NCBI RefSeq assembly: GCF_006494775.1
Contig: NZ_CP041146.1
Span: forward strand, 310,001 to 374,000
Origin: Nocardioides humi
GTDB taxonomy: Bacteria > Actinomycetota > Actinomycetes > Propionibacteriales > Nocardioidaceae
Direction: 5' to 3'
DNA: 64,000 nucleotides
The translations under genes and the position numbers were made by a program. Of the stretch, positions 35,744-44,783 are shown one piece after another (position 1 is the stretch's first letter; every line of letters begins with the position of its first letter). Under the pieces are notes generated by a model. That model saw only the letters and a program-made list of their open reading frames with translations, searched no databases and was not told where the DNA came from.

Positions 35744-36617
35744 TCGTGCTCTCCCTCGTCGTCGTTGATGAGCTCGGTGGAGTACTTGCCGCCCTTGATC
35801 GGCTCCTCCGAGACGTGCGCGGGATCCTCGGCGAGATCGGCGAGGAAGGCCTCGTACTCCGCCTCGGTGACGACCTTGACGTTGAACAGCATCCGCGAGT
35901 GATAGGCGCCGCACAGCTCGTAGCACTTGCCGGCGAACTCGCCGGTCGCCGTCGGGGTCACCTGGTAGGAGTTGTCGTTGCCCGGCACGACGTCCATGCG
36001 CATCGCGAAGGACGGGATGCCGAAGTTGTGGATGACGTCGGGGCTGTAGAGCTGGAACTCGATGGTCTTGTCGACCGGGATGACCAGGGTGGGGATGTCG
36101 TCACCGGTGCCGGAGACGAAGACGTTCGTGCCCTCCGGGGTGTCCACCGAGTCGGGGTAGTTGAACGTCCACTGCCACTTCTGGCCGACGACCTTGACGA
36201 TCACGTCGGGGTTGTCGACGTGCTCGAGCGCGATGTTCTGGACCCGCACGGTCTGCGCGAAGAACGCGATGACCATGATGACCGGGAAGATCGTGTAGAA
36301 GATCTCGATCGGCAGGTTGTAGCGGGTCTGCACGGGACCTCGTCGTCGCTGCGACGGCGGAACCAGATCGGGACCCCGATGATCAGCGCCCAGGTGATCA
36401 CACCGACCACCAGCGCGGCGATCCAGGCGCCCTGCCACAGCTGCAGGATGTGCTCGCCCTGCTCGGACTTGATCTCCGGCATGCCCACCCGCTCCCACTG
36501 GGAGTCGGTGCCGCATCCGGAGAGCACGAGCGCGAGTACGACGAATCCGGCGAGCGGGGTCGCGCGACGGAATCGTCGCTGCCTGCCACGCGTGCGCTCG
36601 GGGTGCCACCAGCCCAC
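35740..36617 (-). CDS. ctaC: cytochrome c oxidase subunit II (frame broken by 1-bp deletion)
   Basis: Reconstructed at 292 aa. A lipoprotein-type signal ([10 protein letters not shown]) is followed by two membrane helices and a periplasmic-side cupredoxin domain with the CuA ligands [12 protein letters not shown]. The frame breaks at 36334-36336: one more base in the run gives [16 protein letters not shown] chose GTG 36617 because AGGAAGG lies 7 nt upstream. It is the first gene of the ctaC-ctaD-ctaF operon and diverges from the cysteine desulfurase gene. Confidence 0.92.
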
Positions 36618-36709
36618 GAACGAGCCTTCCTCTCGAGGGTCAGAACTATTGCGAACACTAGCGGAGAGCGACCCCCACCGGGCACGGGGGCCTCCCCTAG
36701 AGTCGGGTC

Positions 36710-37828
36710 GTGAGCAGCATTTCCGAGGTCTACCTCGACACGGCCTCGTCGGCACCGCTGCACCCGGCCGCGCGGGAGACGCTCCTGGCCGCCCTGGACC
36801 GTGGGTACGGCGATCCGCGGCGCCTCCACGCCGCCGGGCGCGACGCCCGGCTGCTCCTCGACAACGCCCGCGCCGTGGTCGCCGAGTGCCTCGGCGCCCG
36901 CCCCGACGAGGTGGGCTTCACCGCCTCGGGCACCGAGGCCGTCCATCGCGGCCTGCTCGGCCTGACCGCGGCCACCGGACGGGACGGGATCGTGCACGGC
37001 GCGGTGGAGCACTCCTCGGTCCTCCATGCAGCCGCCTGGCGCCCCTCGACCGCCCATGCGAGCGTCCCGGTGGACGCCGCCGGGCGGGTCGACCTGGCCG
37101 CCCTCGCCGAGGCCGCCGGCCGGCCCGGCGTGGGCGCGGTCGCGCTGCAGGCCGCCAACCAGGAGGTCGGCACGCTGCAGCCGGTCGACGAGGCGGAGCT
37201 GCCCGCCGACGTACCCCTCCTGGTCGATGCGGCGGCCGCGGCCGGCCACGTGCCGCTGCCCCGCCGCTGGGCCGCGCTGACGGCGTCCGCCCACAAGTGG
37301 GGCGGGCCTGCGGGCGTCGGGGTCCTCGCGGTGCGCCGCGGCACCCGCTGGACCAACCCGTTCCCCGGCGACGACGGCCTCGACCAGCTCGGCGGGTTCC
37401 CGGACGTCCCGGGAGCGCTCGCCGCCGCGGCGGCACTCCAGGCGGTCCTGGCCGAGCGGGAGGAGGTCGCCGCGCGACGGTTCGCGCTGGTCGACCGGAT
37501 CCGCGCCGCCGCCGGCGCCCTGCCGGACACCGAGGTGGTCGGCGACCCGGTCGCCCGGCTCCCCCACCTGGTCACCTTCTCCTGCCTGTACGTCGGCGGC
37601 GACGAGATCGTGGCCGCCCTCGCCCGCCGCGGCTTCGGCGTCGCCAGCGGCTCCGCCTGCACGGCCTCCACGCTCGAGCCCAGCCACGTGCTGGCCGCCA
37701 TGGGCGCCCTCACCCACGGCAACGTCCGGGTCTCCCTCGGCCGCGACACCACCGTCGAGCAGGTCGAGGCGTTCTGCGCGGCCCTCGCCGAGGAGGTCCA
37801 CCGGATCCGGGCGGAGGCCGGCCTGTGA
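36710..37828 (+). CDS. cysteine desulfurase/aminotransferase class V (NifS-like)
   Basis: 372 aa PLP enzyme. The PLP lysine is in TASAHKWGGPAG (about residue 201), and the reactive cysteine lies in SGSACTAST (about 310), as in group II-like NifS/IscS enzymes that take sulfur from cysteine. Leaderless start: TAGAGT (36698-36703), 6 nt, GTG 36710. Its stop overlaps a TusA-like gene, suggesting the sulfur is handed to that carrier for tRNA or cofactor thiolation; this pathway is inferred. Confidence 0.88.
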   Translation: MSSISEVYLDTASSAPLHPAARETLLAALDRGYGDPRRLHAAGRDARLLLDNARAVVAECLGARPDEVGFTASGTEAVHRGLLGLTAATGRDGIVHGAVEHSSVLHAAAWRPSTAHASVPVDAAGRVDLAALAEAAGRPGVGAVALQAANQEVGTLQPVDEAELPADVPLLVDAAAAAGHVPLPRRWAALTASAHKWGGPAGVGVLAVRRGTRWTNPFPGDDGLDQLGGFPDVPGALAAAAALQAVLAEREEVAARRFALVDRIRAAAGALPDTEVVGDPVARLPHLVTFSCLYVGGDEIVAALARRGFGVASGSACTASTLEPSHVLAAMGALTHGNVRVSLGRDTTVEQVEAFCAALAEEVHRIRAEAGL

Positions 37829-38061
37829 GCTCGCCCGTGACCGAGATCGACTGCCGCGACCTCCCCTGCCCCCGGCCGATCATCGAGCTCGCCAAGGCGC
37901 TGCCCGGCGTCGCGGTCGGCGACCTGCTGGCCGTGGTCGCCCGGGACCCGGCCGCCCGCCACGACGTACCGGCGTGGTGCCGGATGCGCGGGCAGGAGTA
38001 CGTCGGCGAGGAGGTCGCCGACGACGGCGCGCCGCGGTACGTCGTGCGGCGGGTCAGCTGA
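37825..38061 (+). CDS. TusA-family sulfur carrier protein
   Basis: 78 aa. The SirA/TusA motif CRDLPCPRPIIELAKAL carries the sulfur-accepting Cys in CPxP (about residue 15). GTG 37825 overlaps the desulfurase stop as GTGA. A second GTG at 37837 would give a shorter protein with the same motif. The pairing with a desulfurase supports a persulfide relay. A C-terminal Cys in AWCRMRG is unusual. Confidence 0.85.
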   Translation: MSSPVTEIDCRDLPCPRPIIELAKALPGVAVGDLLAVVARDPAARHDVPAWCRMRGQEYVGEEVADDGAPRYVVRRVS

Positions 38062-38249
38062 CGCCGGCAGCGCGGCGGGAGGCGCGCGACGGCAGCTTGC
38101 TGCCCCTCGTCATCGCGCCGGAGACGCGCTCGGCGCAGACGAGTGCTGTGGATGAGCGGTTGCCGGCGCCTGGCGGCTGATCGATGCTCCTCGCACGGTT
38201 CGCGTGTCATCATGATGGGAGCAGGAATGTGTCGATGTCGGGAGTCACT

Positions 38250-38828
38250 ATGTCGTCGTTGCCCGCGTGGGCGGACTGGCCGGCGTGGCCGACCAAGTTG
38301 GAGCGCCTGCCGATGTCGCTCGAGGAGTACCTGGCACTCCCTGAGGGGATGCACGCCGAGTACGTCGACGGCGAGGTCATCGTGAGCCCGCCGGCCGCCA
38401 GCGGCCACAACAAGGCCCAGCGCCGGATCGCCAACGTGATCGAGGAGTCGCTGGCGGACGAGCTCGATGTGCGGACCGAGGCGGGCTGGCAGCGCCAGCA
38501 GCGCTACCGGATCCCCGACGTGGCGGTCTTCCCCGAGAAGGACCCGGCCGTGGTCTACGACGACAGCACGCCGATCCTCGTCGTCGAGGTGCTCTCACCG
38601 TCGACCGCCAGCGAGGACACGGTCCGCAAGTCCGGGGAGTACCAGCAGGGGGAGGTCACGCAGTACTGGATCGTGGACCGGGACCGGCGCACGCTGTCGG
38701 TGTTCGTCAACAACGGCGAGGGCTGGGACCGACTGCTCGACCTCGACGAGAAGTCCCCGACCGGCACGGTGACGGTCGGCGAGTGGGGCGAGGTCGCGCT
38801 CGACCTCGACGCGCTGCTGCGCCCTTAG
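38250..38828 (+). CDS. Uma2-family (DUF820) putative nuclease
   Basis: About 192 aa of the PD-(D/E)XK-like Uma2 family: MSLEEYLALPEGMHAEYVDG at the start, PDVAVFPEKD, and LVVEVLSPSTASEDTVRK with the acidic/Lys core, then QYWIVDRDRRTLSVF. Members are abundant in some bacteria, but their function is largely unknown. ATG 38250 has GGGAG 6 nt upstream; ATG 38235 in frame is the alternative. The 3' end converges with the PfkB kinase gene, overlapping by 4 bp. The 188-bp gap before it holds no clear feature. Confidence 0.8.
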   Translation: MSSLPAWADWPAWPTKLERLPMSLEEYLALPEGMHAEYVDGEVIVSPPAASGHNKAQRRIANVIEESLADELDVRTEAGWQRQQRYRIPDVAVFPEKDPAVVYDDSTPILVVEVLSPSTASEDTVRKSGEYQQGEVTQYWIVDRDRRTLSVFVNNGEGWDRLLDLDEKSPTGTVTVGEWGEVALDLDALLRP

Positions 38829-39817
38829 ACGCCCAGGTGCTTGGCGACCTCGGCAGCGGCCTCGTCGCCGTACGAGTCCCGGATCCGGCCCACGAACTGC
38901 TCGTGGGTGAAGTCGTACTCCTGCGTGCCGACGGTCTCGACGACGTAGGCGGCGAGCACGCAGCCGACCTGGGCGGCGCGCTCGAGCGAGGTGCCCCAGG
39001 AGAGCGCCGCGAGGAAGCCGCCGCGGAAGGCGTCGCCCACGCCGGTCGGCTCGACGGCGGCGACGTCCTTGGCCGCCGGGATCTCGAAGGACGTGCCGTC
39101 GCTGGAGGTGACCCGGACGCCGTCCTTGCCGAGCGTGGTGACCTGCAGGCCGACGCGGGTGAGGATCTCCGCCTCGCTCCAGCCGGTCTTCTTCTCGATG
39201 ACGTGCGACTCGTACTCGTTGGAGAACAGGATCGCGGCGCCGTCGATGAGGTCGCGGATCAGGTCGCCCTCGGCGAACGCGAGCTGCTGGGAGCAGTCGG
39301 CGATGAAGGCGTAGCCGCGCTGGCGGCACTCCTCGGTGTGCCGCTTCATCGCCTCGGGGTCGTCGGCGCCGATGAGGACGTACGCCGGTGCCCCGACCCG
39401 CTCGACGATCGGGAGCAGCTCGATCTGGCTGGCCTCGCTCATCGCACCGGGGTAGAAGGAGGCGAACTGGGCCATCGTGGTGTCGGTGGTGCACACGAAG
39501 CGGGCGGTGTGCCTGCTCTCGGAGATGTGCACGGAGTCGCAGTCGACCCCGTTGCGCTCGAGCCAGGAGCGGTAGTCGGCGAAGTCCTCGCCCGCCGCCC
39601 CGACGAGCACCGGCCGCAGCCCGAGGCGGGCCAGGCCGAAGCACATGTTGGGCGCCACCCCGCCGCGGCGGATCTCGAGGTCGTTGACCAGGAAGGAGAC
39701 CGAGAGCTTGTCGAGCTGGTCGACGACCAGCGAGTCGGCGAACCGGCCGCCGAAGGTCATCAGGTGGTCGGTGGCGATCGAGCCGGCGATCAGGAGGGAG
39801 CCCGTGGGTGCAGTCAC
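38825..39817 (-). CDS. PfkB-family kinase, adenosine kinase-like (AdoK/CbhK)
   Basis: 330 aa ribokinase-fold enzyme. The PfkB signature near the end, EPTGVGDAFRGGFLAAL (about residues 252-268), contains the catalytic Asp and the anion hole. The N-terminal part has GGVAPNMCFGLARLG. Position between ctaC and the HesB-like gene is that of M. tuberculosis Rv2202c, an adenosine kinase, so that substrate is favoured; other nucleosides or sugars are possible. The start GTG 39817 has TAAGGT 8 nt upstream. Confidence 0.85.
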   Translation of the reverse strand: MTAPTGSLLIAGSIATDHLMTFGGRFADSLVVDQLDKLSVSFLVNDLEIRRGGVAPNMCFGLARLGLRPVLVGAAGEDFADYRSWLERNGVDCDSVHISESRHTARFVCTTDTTMAQFASFYPGAMSEASQIELLPIVERVGAPAYVLIGADDPEAMKRHTEECRQRGYAFIADCSQQLAFAEGDLIRDLIDGAAILFSNEYESHVIEKKTGWSEAEILTRVGLQVTTLGKDGVRVTSSDGTSFEIPAAKDVAAVEPTGVGDAFRGGFLAALSWGTSLERAAQVGCVLAAYVVETVGTQEYDFTHEQFVGRIRDSYGDEAAAEVAKHLGV

Positions 39818-39900
39818 GACACGGAACCTTAACCGAGCCGTTGCCGCGGCGACCGCGATCCCACTGGGGATACCCGGAAGTAACGCTTAGCGTCGAGGAC

Positions 39901-40113
39901 ATGCCGCCGTACGAAGAGATCGCCGCCCCCGCCGACCTGCACGCCGACTGCCAGGCCGTCAGCCGCCGCCTGCAGGAGGCGGCGGTGAAGGCCACCCGCC
40001 CCGCGCCCAGTTTCCACTACGACGAGCGCCCGCGCGAGACCCCCAAGCGCGACATCGAGATCTCCGAGGCCGCCCAGCGCCTCGCCAACGCGCTCCACCT
40101 CCACCTGGACTGA
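39901..40113 (+). CDS. small hypothetical protein (70 aa)
   Basis: A 70-aa, mostly helical, charged protein with two short parts: DLHADCQAVSRRLQEAAVKA and DIEISEAAQRLANALHLHLD. It has no membrane helix or signal. A leaderless start is well supported by TAGCGT (39888-39893) 7 nt before the ATG. A strong palindromic terminator follows 28 nt after the stop. I do not recognise the family; a Rv2203-like position is suggestive but the sequence does not establish homology. Confidence 0.65.
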   Translation: MPPYEEIAAPADLHADCQAVSRRLQEAAVKATRPAPSFHYDERPRETPKRDIEISEAAQRLANALHLHLD

Positions 40114-40141
40114 GCGGCAGCGTCCCGCGTACACGGCGGGA

Positions 40142-40181
40142 ACGACGAAGGCCCCAGCCGATCGGCTGGGGCCTTCGTCGT
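40142..40181. terminator. bidirectional terminator, perfect 40-bp palindrome
   Basis: The 20-nt half starting ACGACGAAGGCCCCAGCC at 40142 is followed by its exact reverse complement up to 40181 (centre 40161/40162). It lies between converging genes (small protein ending at 40113 and the HesB-like gene ending at 40200), so it can stop transcription in both directions. Confidence 0.9.
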
Positions 40182-40199
40182 CGCCGTGCGGCGTGCGAC

Positions 40200-40616
40200 T
40201 CAGTGGAACGAGTCGCCGCAGGCGCAGGAGCCCGTGGCGTTCGGGTTGTCGATCGTGAAGCCCTGCTTCTCGATCGTGTCGACGAAGTCGATGACCGCGC
40301 CGTTGAGGTAGGGGACGCTCATCCGGTCGACGACGACGGCCACGCCGTCGAAGTCGGTGACGACGTCGCCGTCGAGGGTGCGCTCGTCGAAGAAGAGCTG
40401 GTAGCGCAGACCCGAGCAGCCGCCGGGCTGCACCGAGATCCGCAGCGACAGGTCGTCGCGACCCTCCTGCTCGAGCAGGCTGCTGACCTTCGCGGCCGCC
40501 ACCGGGCTCAGGTTGATCTGGTCCTCACGGCGCTCGAAGTCCACCGGTGCCGCGACGGTCGTGGTCGCGCCGGGGGCCTCGTGGCTGTGGCCGCCTCCGC
40601 AGCAGCTGTCGCTCAT
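40200..40616 (-). CDS. HesB/IscA-type iron-sulfur carrier (ErpA-like)
   Basis: 138 aa A-type carrier. The three conserved cysteines are in QPGGCSGLRYQ (about 86) and SCACGDSF at the C-terminus. An N-terminal Cys/His-rich tail (DSCCGGGHSH) is added to the usual 110-residue fold and may bind metal. It delivers Fe-S clusters to apoproteins. I chose ATG 40616 since GGAG lies 5 nt before it; GTG two codons earlier overlaps that site. Context corresponds to Rv2204c in M. tuberculosis. Confidence 0.9.
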   Translation of the reverse strand: MSDSCCGGGHSHEAPGATTTVAAPVDFERREDQINLSPVAAAKVSSLLEQEGRDDLSLRISVQPGGCSGLRYQLFFDERTLDGDVVTDFDGVAVVVDRMSVPYLNGAVIDFVDTIEKQGFTIDNPNATGSCACGDSFH

Positions 40617-40674
40617 GCTCACTCCAGGTGTGTCAGGTCGGTGTTCGACTGCCTCAATGGTCGCACACTCGCGG

Positions 40675-41795
40675 TTATTCCCCCCAGACCAGGACCGGCT
40701 TGACCACGGTGCCGGCCTTCGCGTCGGCCACGGCGTCGGCGATCCGCTCGAACGGGTACGTCGTCACGAGGTGGTCGACGTCGAACCTCCCTGCCTCCCG
40801 CAGCGCGATCAGCTCGGGGATGGTGACCAGCGGGTCGGCCTCCCCCTCGATCGACGAGCGGACGATCTTGCCGGACTGGAGCAGGTCGATCGCGTCGATG
40901 GTGTACTCCGCCGCGCCCAGGCCGAGCGCGACGAGCAGGCCCCGCGGCCGCAGCGAGCGCTGGGCCTGCAGCACGACCGGCGCGAGCGCCGTCGTGTCGA
41001 TCGCGTACGCCGCGCCGCCGCCCGTGAGCGCCTTGACCCGCTCCTCGACCGGCCCGGCGGTCTCGTCGGCGGTCTCGTCGGCGGGGTCGACGGCGTGGGC
41101 GCCGTACTCCTCGGCGAGGGCGCGCCGCGCGGCGACCGGGTCGACGGCCACGACCGTCTCCAGGCCCGCGCCGCGGGCGACGGCGATCGCGGCCAGGCCG
41201 ACCGCGCCCGCGCCGAACACCACGATCGGCTCCTCCGGCGACGGGTCGAGGACGTTGAGCACGGTGCCGGCCCCGGTCTGGAAGCCGCAGGCGAAGGGCG
41301 CCAGCCGGGTCAGGTCGAGCGCCTTGTCGACGACGACGCAGTTGTCGGCGTACGCCAGGGCGTGGCGGGCGAGGCTGGACTGGCCGAAGAAGCTGCCGAA
41401 GACGGTCCCGTCGCCGTCCGCGCGCCTCATGGTGGTCGAGCCGTCGGCCCGCATGCCCAGGTAGTTGAGCAGCAGCGACTGCTCGCAGTAGCCGACGTCG
41501 CCGGCCTTGCACGGCTCGCAGGCCCGGCAGGAGCGGAAGCTCATCACCACGTGGTCGCCGACCTCGATGCCGGCGACGGCGGAGCCGACCCTCTCGACGA
41601 CGCCGGTGCCCTCGTGGCCGACGACGGTCGGCAGCATCTCCTGCGGCAGCATCGTCGGCACGGTCAGGTCGGTGTGGCACAGCCCGGTGGCGACGACCCG
41701 GACCAGCACCTCGTCGTCGCGGGCTCCTCGAGGTCGACGTCGGCGCGGACGAAGTCGCCGCCCGGCTCCTCGACGAGATAGGCGGTGGTCCTCAC
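40675..41795 (-). CDS. zinc-dependent alcohol dehydrogenase (frame broken by 1-bp deletion)
   Basis: Reconstructed at 373 aa; MDR-family NAD-dependent class III-like dehydrogenase. Catalytic zinc ligands are CHTD (about 39) and GHEGTG, structural zinc is CRACEPCKAGDVGYC, and the NAD fold has VFGAGAVGL. The break is at 41721-41723: one more base restores LEEPRDDEVLVRVV after MRTTAYLVEEPG. GTG 41795 overlaps the stop of the DUF4334 gene, so both are one operon under the KstR-like operator. Substrate is unknown; aryl or lipid alcohols are typical for this subgroup. Confidence 0.85.
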
Positions 41796-42262
41796 GCGTC
41801 ACGCTCCAGCCAGAAGTAGTAGAGGTCGTCGATGCCGAAGGTGCCGGCGAGCTTGCCGTTCATGATCCCCATCACGGTGTCGGCGTCGACCTTCTTGAAG
41901 TGGTCGAGGACGGGCAGCCTGTCGTAGACCATCGTGGCGGTGACCTCGCCACGGAAGCCGACCGGCCACAGCGACGCCTCGCCGCCGCCACCGGCCGCGA
42001 GGTTGGAGTAGAGCTGGCCGTCCTCGTCGCGGCAGACCAGCGGGACCGCCTCGAGCGGACTGTCGAACCGCTTCCCGTGCCAGCGCACCTCCTGCAGGAT
42101 CGTGCCGGCGACGTGCCCGGTGGCGAAGTCGCCGCCACGCCAGGCGCCGAGCATCTCGTCGACCGCCACGGTCGCGAGATCGGCCCAGAGGGCGTCCAGG
42201 TCGCCGGGATCGGCGTGCGCGGCGGCCCGCAGGTCGTCGAAGCGCGTTCTGAGGTCGGTCAC
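41792..42262 (-). CDS. GXWXG/DUF4334-domain protein
   Basis: 156 aa. The GXWXG motif appears as LGAWRGGDF (about residues 37-45), and the remainder (DKLKKVD-like VLDHFKKVDADTVMGIMNGK, then DDLYYFWLERD) is DUF4334-like. Proteins of this type accompany lipid, steroid or terpene-degradation genes in actinobacteria, but biochemical roles are not established to my knowledge. Start: TAGATT (42274-42269) lies 6 nt before GTG 42262, a leaderless start. The box overlaps the palindrome TAGAACACGTTCCA. Confidence 0.8.
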   Translation of the reverse strand: MTDLRTRFDDLRAAAHADPGDLDALWADLATVAVDEMLGAWRGGDFATGHVAGTILQEVRWHGKRFDSPLEAVPLVCRDEDGQLYSNLAAGGGGEASLWPVGFRGEVTATMVYDRLPVLDHFKKVDADTVMGIMNGKLAGTFGIDDLYYFWLERDA

Positions 42263-42272
42263 GCGAGCAATC

Positions 42273-42286
42273 TAGAACACGTTCCA
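42273..42286. promoter_or_regulatory. KstR-like TetR operator overlapping the -10 box
   Basis: TAGAACACGTTCCA fits TNNAACNNGTTNNA, the consensus I recall for the steroid/lipid regulator KstR of mycobacteria and rhodococci. It overlaps the -10 hexamer of the DUF4334-dehydrogenase operon, the position expected for repression. Other TetR regulators with similar sites are possible, and no regulator gene is adjacent. Confidence 0.5.
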
Positions 42287-42314
42287 CTGTTCGGGCGAGG
42301 GATGCGCGGGATTC

Positions 42315-42378
42315 AGAGATTCCGCCAGTGTGCGTGCATCACGGCGCGCAGCAGGCGGCACCTGCTGGCGGAATCTCT
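42315..42378 (-). terminator. stem-loop after glycerate kinase
   Basis: AGAGATTCCGCCAG (42315-42328) and CTGGCGGAATCTCT (42365-42378) pair perfectly over 14 bp around a 36-nt loop that can itself fold. The outer arm touches the stop codon of the glycerate kinase gene (minus), so this is most likely its 3' end structure. Confidence 0.65.
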
Positions 42379-43462
42379 CAGCCCGACCAGGTCCGCGCCA
42401 CCCGTGCGGCGAGCTCGGCCAGCGCCCCCGCCGGGTCGCCGAAGGCGCGCTCCTCCCCCACCGCGTCGACGAGGGAGTACGCCGCGTCCATGCCGAGCGC
42501 GCGCATCTCGCGCGAGCCGACCAGGACCTGGCCCGCGAGCGCCACGCACGGCCGGAGGGCGGCCGCGGCGACCGCCGCCACGCCCGCCGGCACCTTGCCG
42601 GCCCGGCTGCTGAAGTCGAAGGCGCCCTCACCGGTGAGGACCAGGTCGGCGGCGCCCGCCTGCCGGGCGAGGTCCACCGCCTCGGCGACCAGCTCGATGC
42701 CCGAGACCCGGGTCCCCCGAGCAGCATCAGCGCGAAGCCCAGGCCGCCGGCGGCCCCCGCGCCCGGCTCCAGCGACACCCGGCGGTCGGTCGCCGCGGCG
42801 AACTGCTCCAGGAAGCCGTCGAGCAGGATCTGGGCCTCCTCGTCGAGGCCCTTCTGCGCGCCGAAGGTCCGGGTCGCCCCGAACAGGCCGGTGAGCGGGC
42901 TGTCGACGTCGGTCGCCGCGATGATCTCGACCCCGTCGATCAGTCCCCGGGCGATGCTGAGGTCGACCCGGGTGACCCCGTCGAGGAAGATCCCGCCGAC
43001 GTCCAGCGAGACGTCCGCGTCGGCGCCCAGCGCGGCCAGCAGCCCCGCCCCGCCGTCGTTCGTCCCCGACCCGCCGAGCCCGACCACCACCCGGGTCGCG
43101 CCCGCGTTGACCGCCTCGAGCAGCAGCCGCCCGACGCCGACCGTCGTACCGAACTCGCCCATCGTGCCGCCGGTCAGGTGGACCCCGCAGACCTGGGCGC
43201 TCTCGACGTACACCGTGTCGCCGACCTTGAGGATCGTCGCCGGCACCTCGTGCCCCTGCGGCGCCTCCGCCACGACGGCCAGCAGGTCACCGCCGAGGCT
43301 CGCGTGCAGCACGTCGACGAAGCCGGGGCCCCCGTCGGACATGGGCGCGAGGACGACCTCGTCGTCGGGCGCGTACCGGCGCCAGCCGGCCGCGATCGCC
43401 TCGGCCGCCTCGACGGCCGTCAGGGTGCCCGCGAACTTGTCAGGGGCGACGAGGACGCGCAT
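42378..43462 (-). CDS. glxK: glycerate kinase (GlxK family; frame broken by 1-bp deletion)
   Basis: Reconstructed at 361 aa. MRVLVAPDKFAGTLTAVEAA and GLGGSGTNDGGAGLLAALGA are hallmark segments, and TGEGAFDFSSRAGKVPAGV is in the C-terminal part, in another frame. The break is at 42714-42718, where five C (plus strand) should be six to restore LGGTRVSGIELVAEAVDLA. A leaderless start is likely (CATGAT, 43474-43469, 6 nt before ATG 43462). The enzyme phosphorylates D-glycerate. Rv2205c holds the same place in M. tuberculosis. Confidence 0.9.
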
Positions 43463-43544
43463 GGCGTCATCATGGCGGAAGCCGGACGGGCGTGGGGCCA
43501 CCACCGAGGCCCGTGTCCGCCGGTGGCCAAACTAGGATGGAGCC

Positions 43545-44720
43545 ATGACCACCGTGGACCTTCCGCTGCTGCCGCTGGGCCGGGGCACGGACCCGCTCTC
43601 CGAGCGGGGCGTCGAGTGCCCGGGCGACCTGCCGGCGCCCTCCGACCCGGACCTGGTGGCGCGCGCCCGCGCGGCCAAGGAGAAGCTCGGCGAGCGGCTC
43701 TTCGTGCTCGGGCACCACTACCAGCGCGACGAGGTCATCCAGTTCGCCGATGTCACCGGCGACTCCTTCAAGCTCGCCCGCGACGCGGCGGCGCGCCCGG
43801 ACGCGGAGTACATCGTCTTCTGCGGCGTGCACTTCATGGCCGAGTCGGCCGACATCCTCACCGGGCCGCGGCAGCGGGTGATCCTGCCCGACCTCGCCGC
43901 CGGCTGCTCGATGGCCGACATGGCGCGGATCGCGCAGGTCGAGAGGGCCTGGGAGGCGCTCGCGGCGGCCGGGGTGCAGGACGCCGTCGTCCCGGTGACC
44001 TACATGAACTCCAGCGCCGCGATCAAGGCGTTCTGCGGCCGCAACGGCGGGGTCGTGTGCACCTCCTCAAACGCCGAGGTCGCGCTCGACTGGGCCTTCC
44101 AGCAGAAGGGCGCGGACACCAAGGTGCTGTTCCTGCCCGACCAGCACCTCGGCCGCAACACCGCCGTCCTGCAGCTCGGCATCGGGCTCGACGAGTGCGT
44201 CGTGTGGAACCCCCACAAGCCGAACGGCGGGCTGAGCGCCGAGGAGCTCGCCAACGCCCGGATGATCCTGTGGAAGGGCCACTGCTCGGTCCACGGCCGG
44301 TTCTCCGCCGACGTCATCGACGAGCTGCGGGCGAAGGTCCCCGACCTCAACGTGCTCGTCCACCCGGAGTGCCAGCACGAGGTGGTCCTCAAGGCCGACC
44401 TGGTCGGCTCCACGGAGTTCATCATCAAGACCATCGAGGCGGCGCCCGCCGGCTCGAGCTGGGCGATCGGCACCGAGCTCAACCTCGTGCAGCGCCTCGC
44501 CGACGCCCACCCGGACAAGAACATCATGTTCCTGGACCGGAACGTCTGCTACTGCTCGACGATGAACCGGATCGACCTGCCCCACTTCGTGTGGGCGCTG
44601 GAGAACCTCGTCGAGGGCGTGGTCGTCAACCAGATCGAGGTCGACCCGCAGACCGAGGCCGACGCGCTCACCGCGCTGCAGCGGATGCTCGACCTCCCGG
44701 GGAAGTCCCATCGTGACTGA
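43545..44720 (+). CDS. nadA: quinolinate synthase NadA
   Basis: 391 aa 4Fe-4S enzyme that makes quinolinate from iminoaspartate and dihydroxyacetone phosphate in NAD synthesis. LGHHYQRDEVIQFAD, TYMNSSAAIKAFCG, HPECQHEVV and NVCYCSTMNRID hold substrate and cluster residues; Cys in AAGCSMADM is the first cluster ligand. Leaderless start: TAGGAT (43533-43538), 6 nt, ATG 43545. nadB and nadC are not here. Confidence 0.95.
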   Translation: MTTVDLPLLPLGRGTDPLSERGVECPGDLPAPSDPDLVARARAAKEKLGERLFVLGHHYQRDEVIQFADVTGDSFKLARDAAARPDAEYIVFCGVHFMAESADILTGPRQRVILPDLAAGCSMADMARIAQVERAWEALAAAGVQDAVVPVTYMNSSAAIKAFCGRNGGVVCTSSNAEVALDWAFQQKGADTKVLFLPDQHLGRNTAVLQLGIGLDECVVWNPHKPNGGLSAEELANARMILWKGHCSVHGRFSADVIDELRAKVPDLNVLVHPECQHEVVLKADLVGSTEFIIKTIEAAPAGSSWAIGTELNLVQRLADAHPDKNIMFLDRNVCYCSTMNRIDLPHFVWALENLVEGVVVNQIEVDPQTEADALTALQRMLDLPGKSHRD

Positions 44721-44783
44721 CACCGAGGTCGGCCGGTCCGGGCCGACGCAGCCGAAGTCCAGTCCGGCCAGGAAGGCCTGAGC

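Noticed and set aside
38250..38828. Uma2-family protein as sign of a defence island or mobile element
   Set aside because: No methylase, toxin, integrase or transposase surrounds it; it sits between housekeeping genes.
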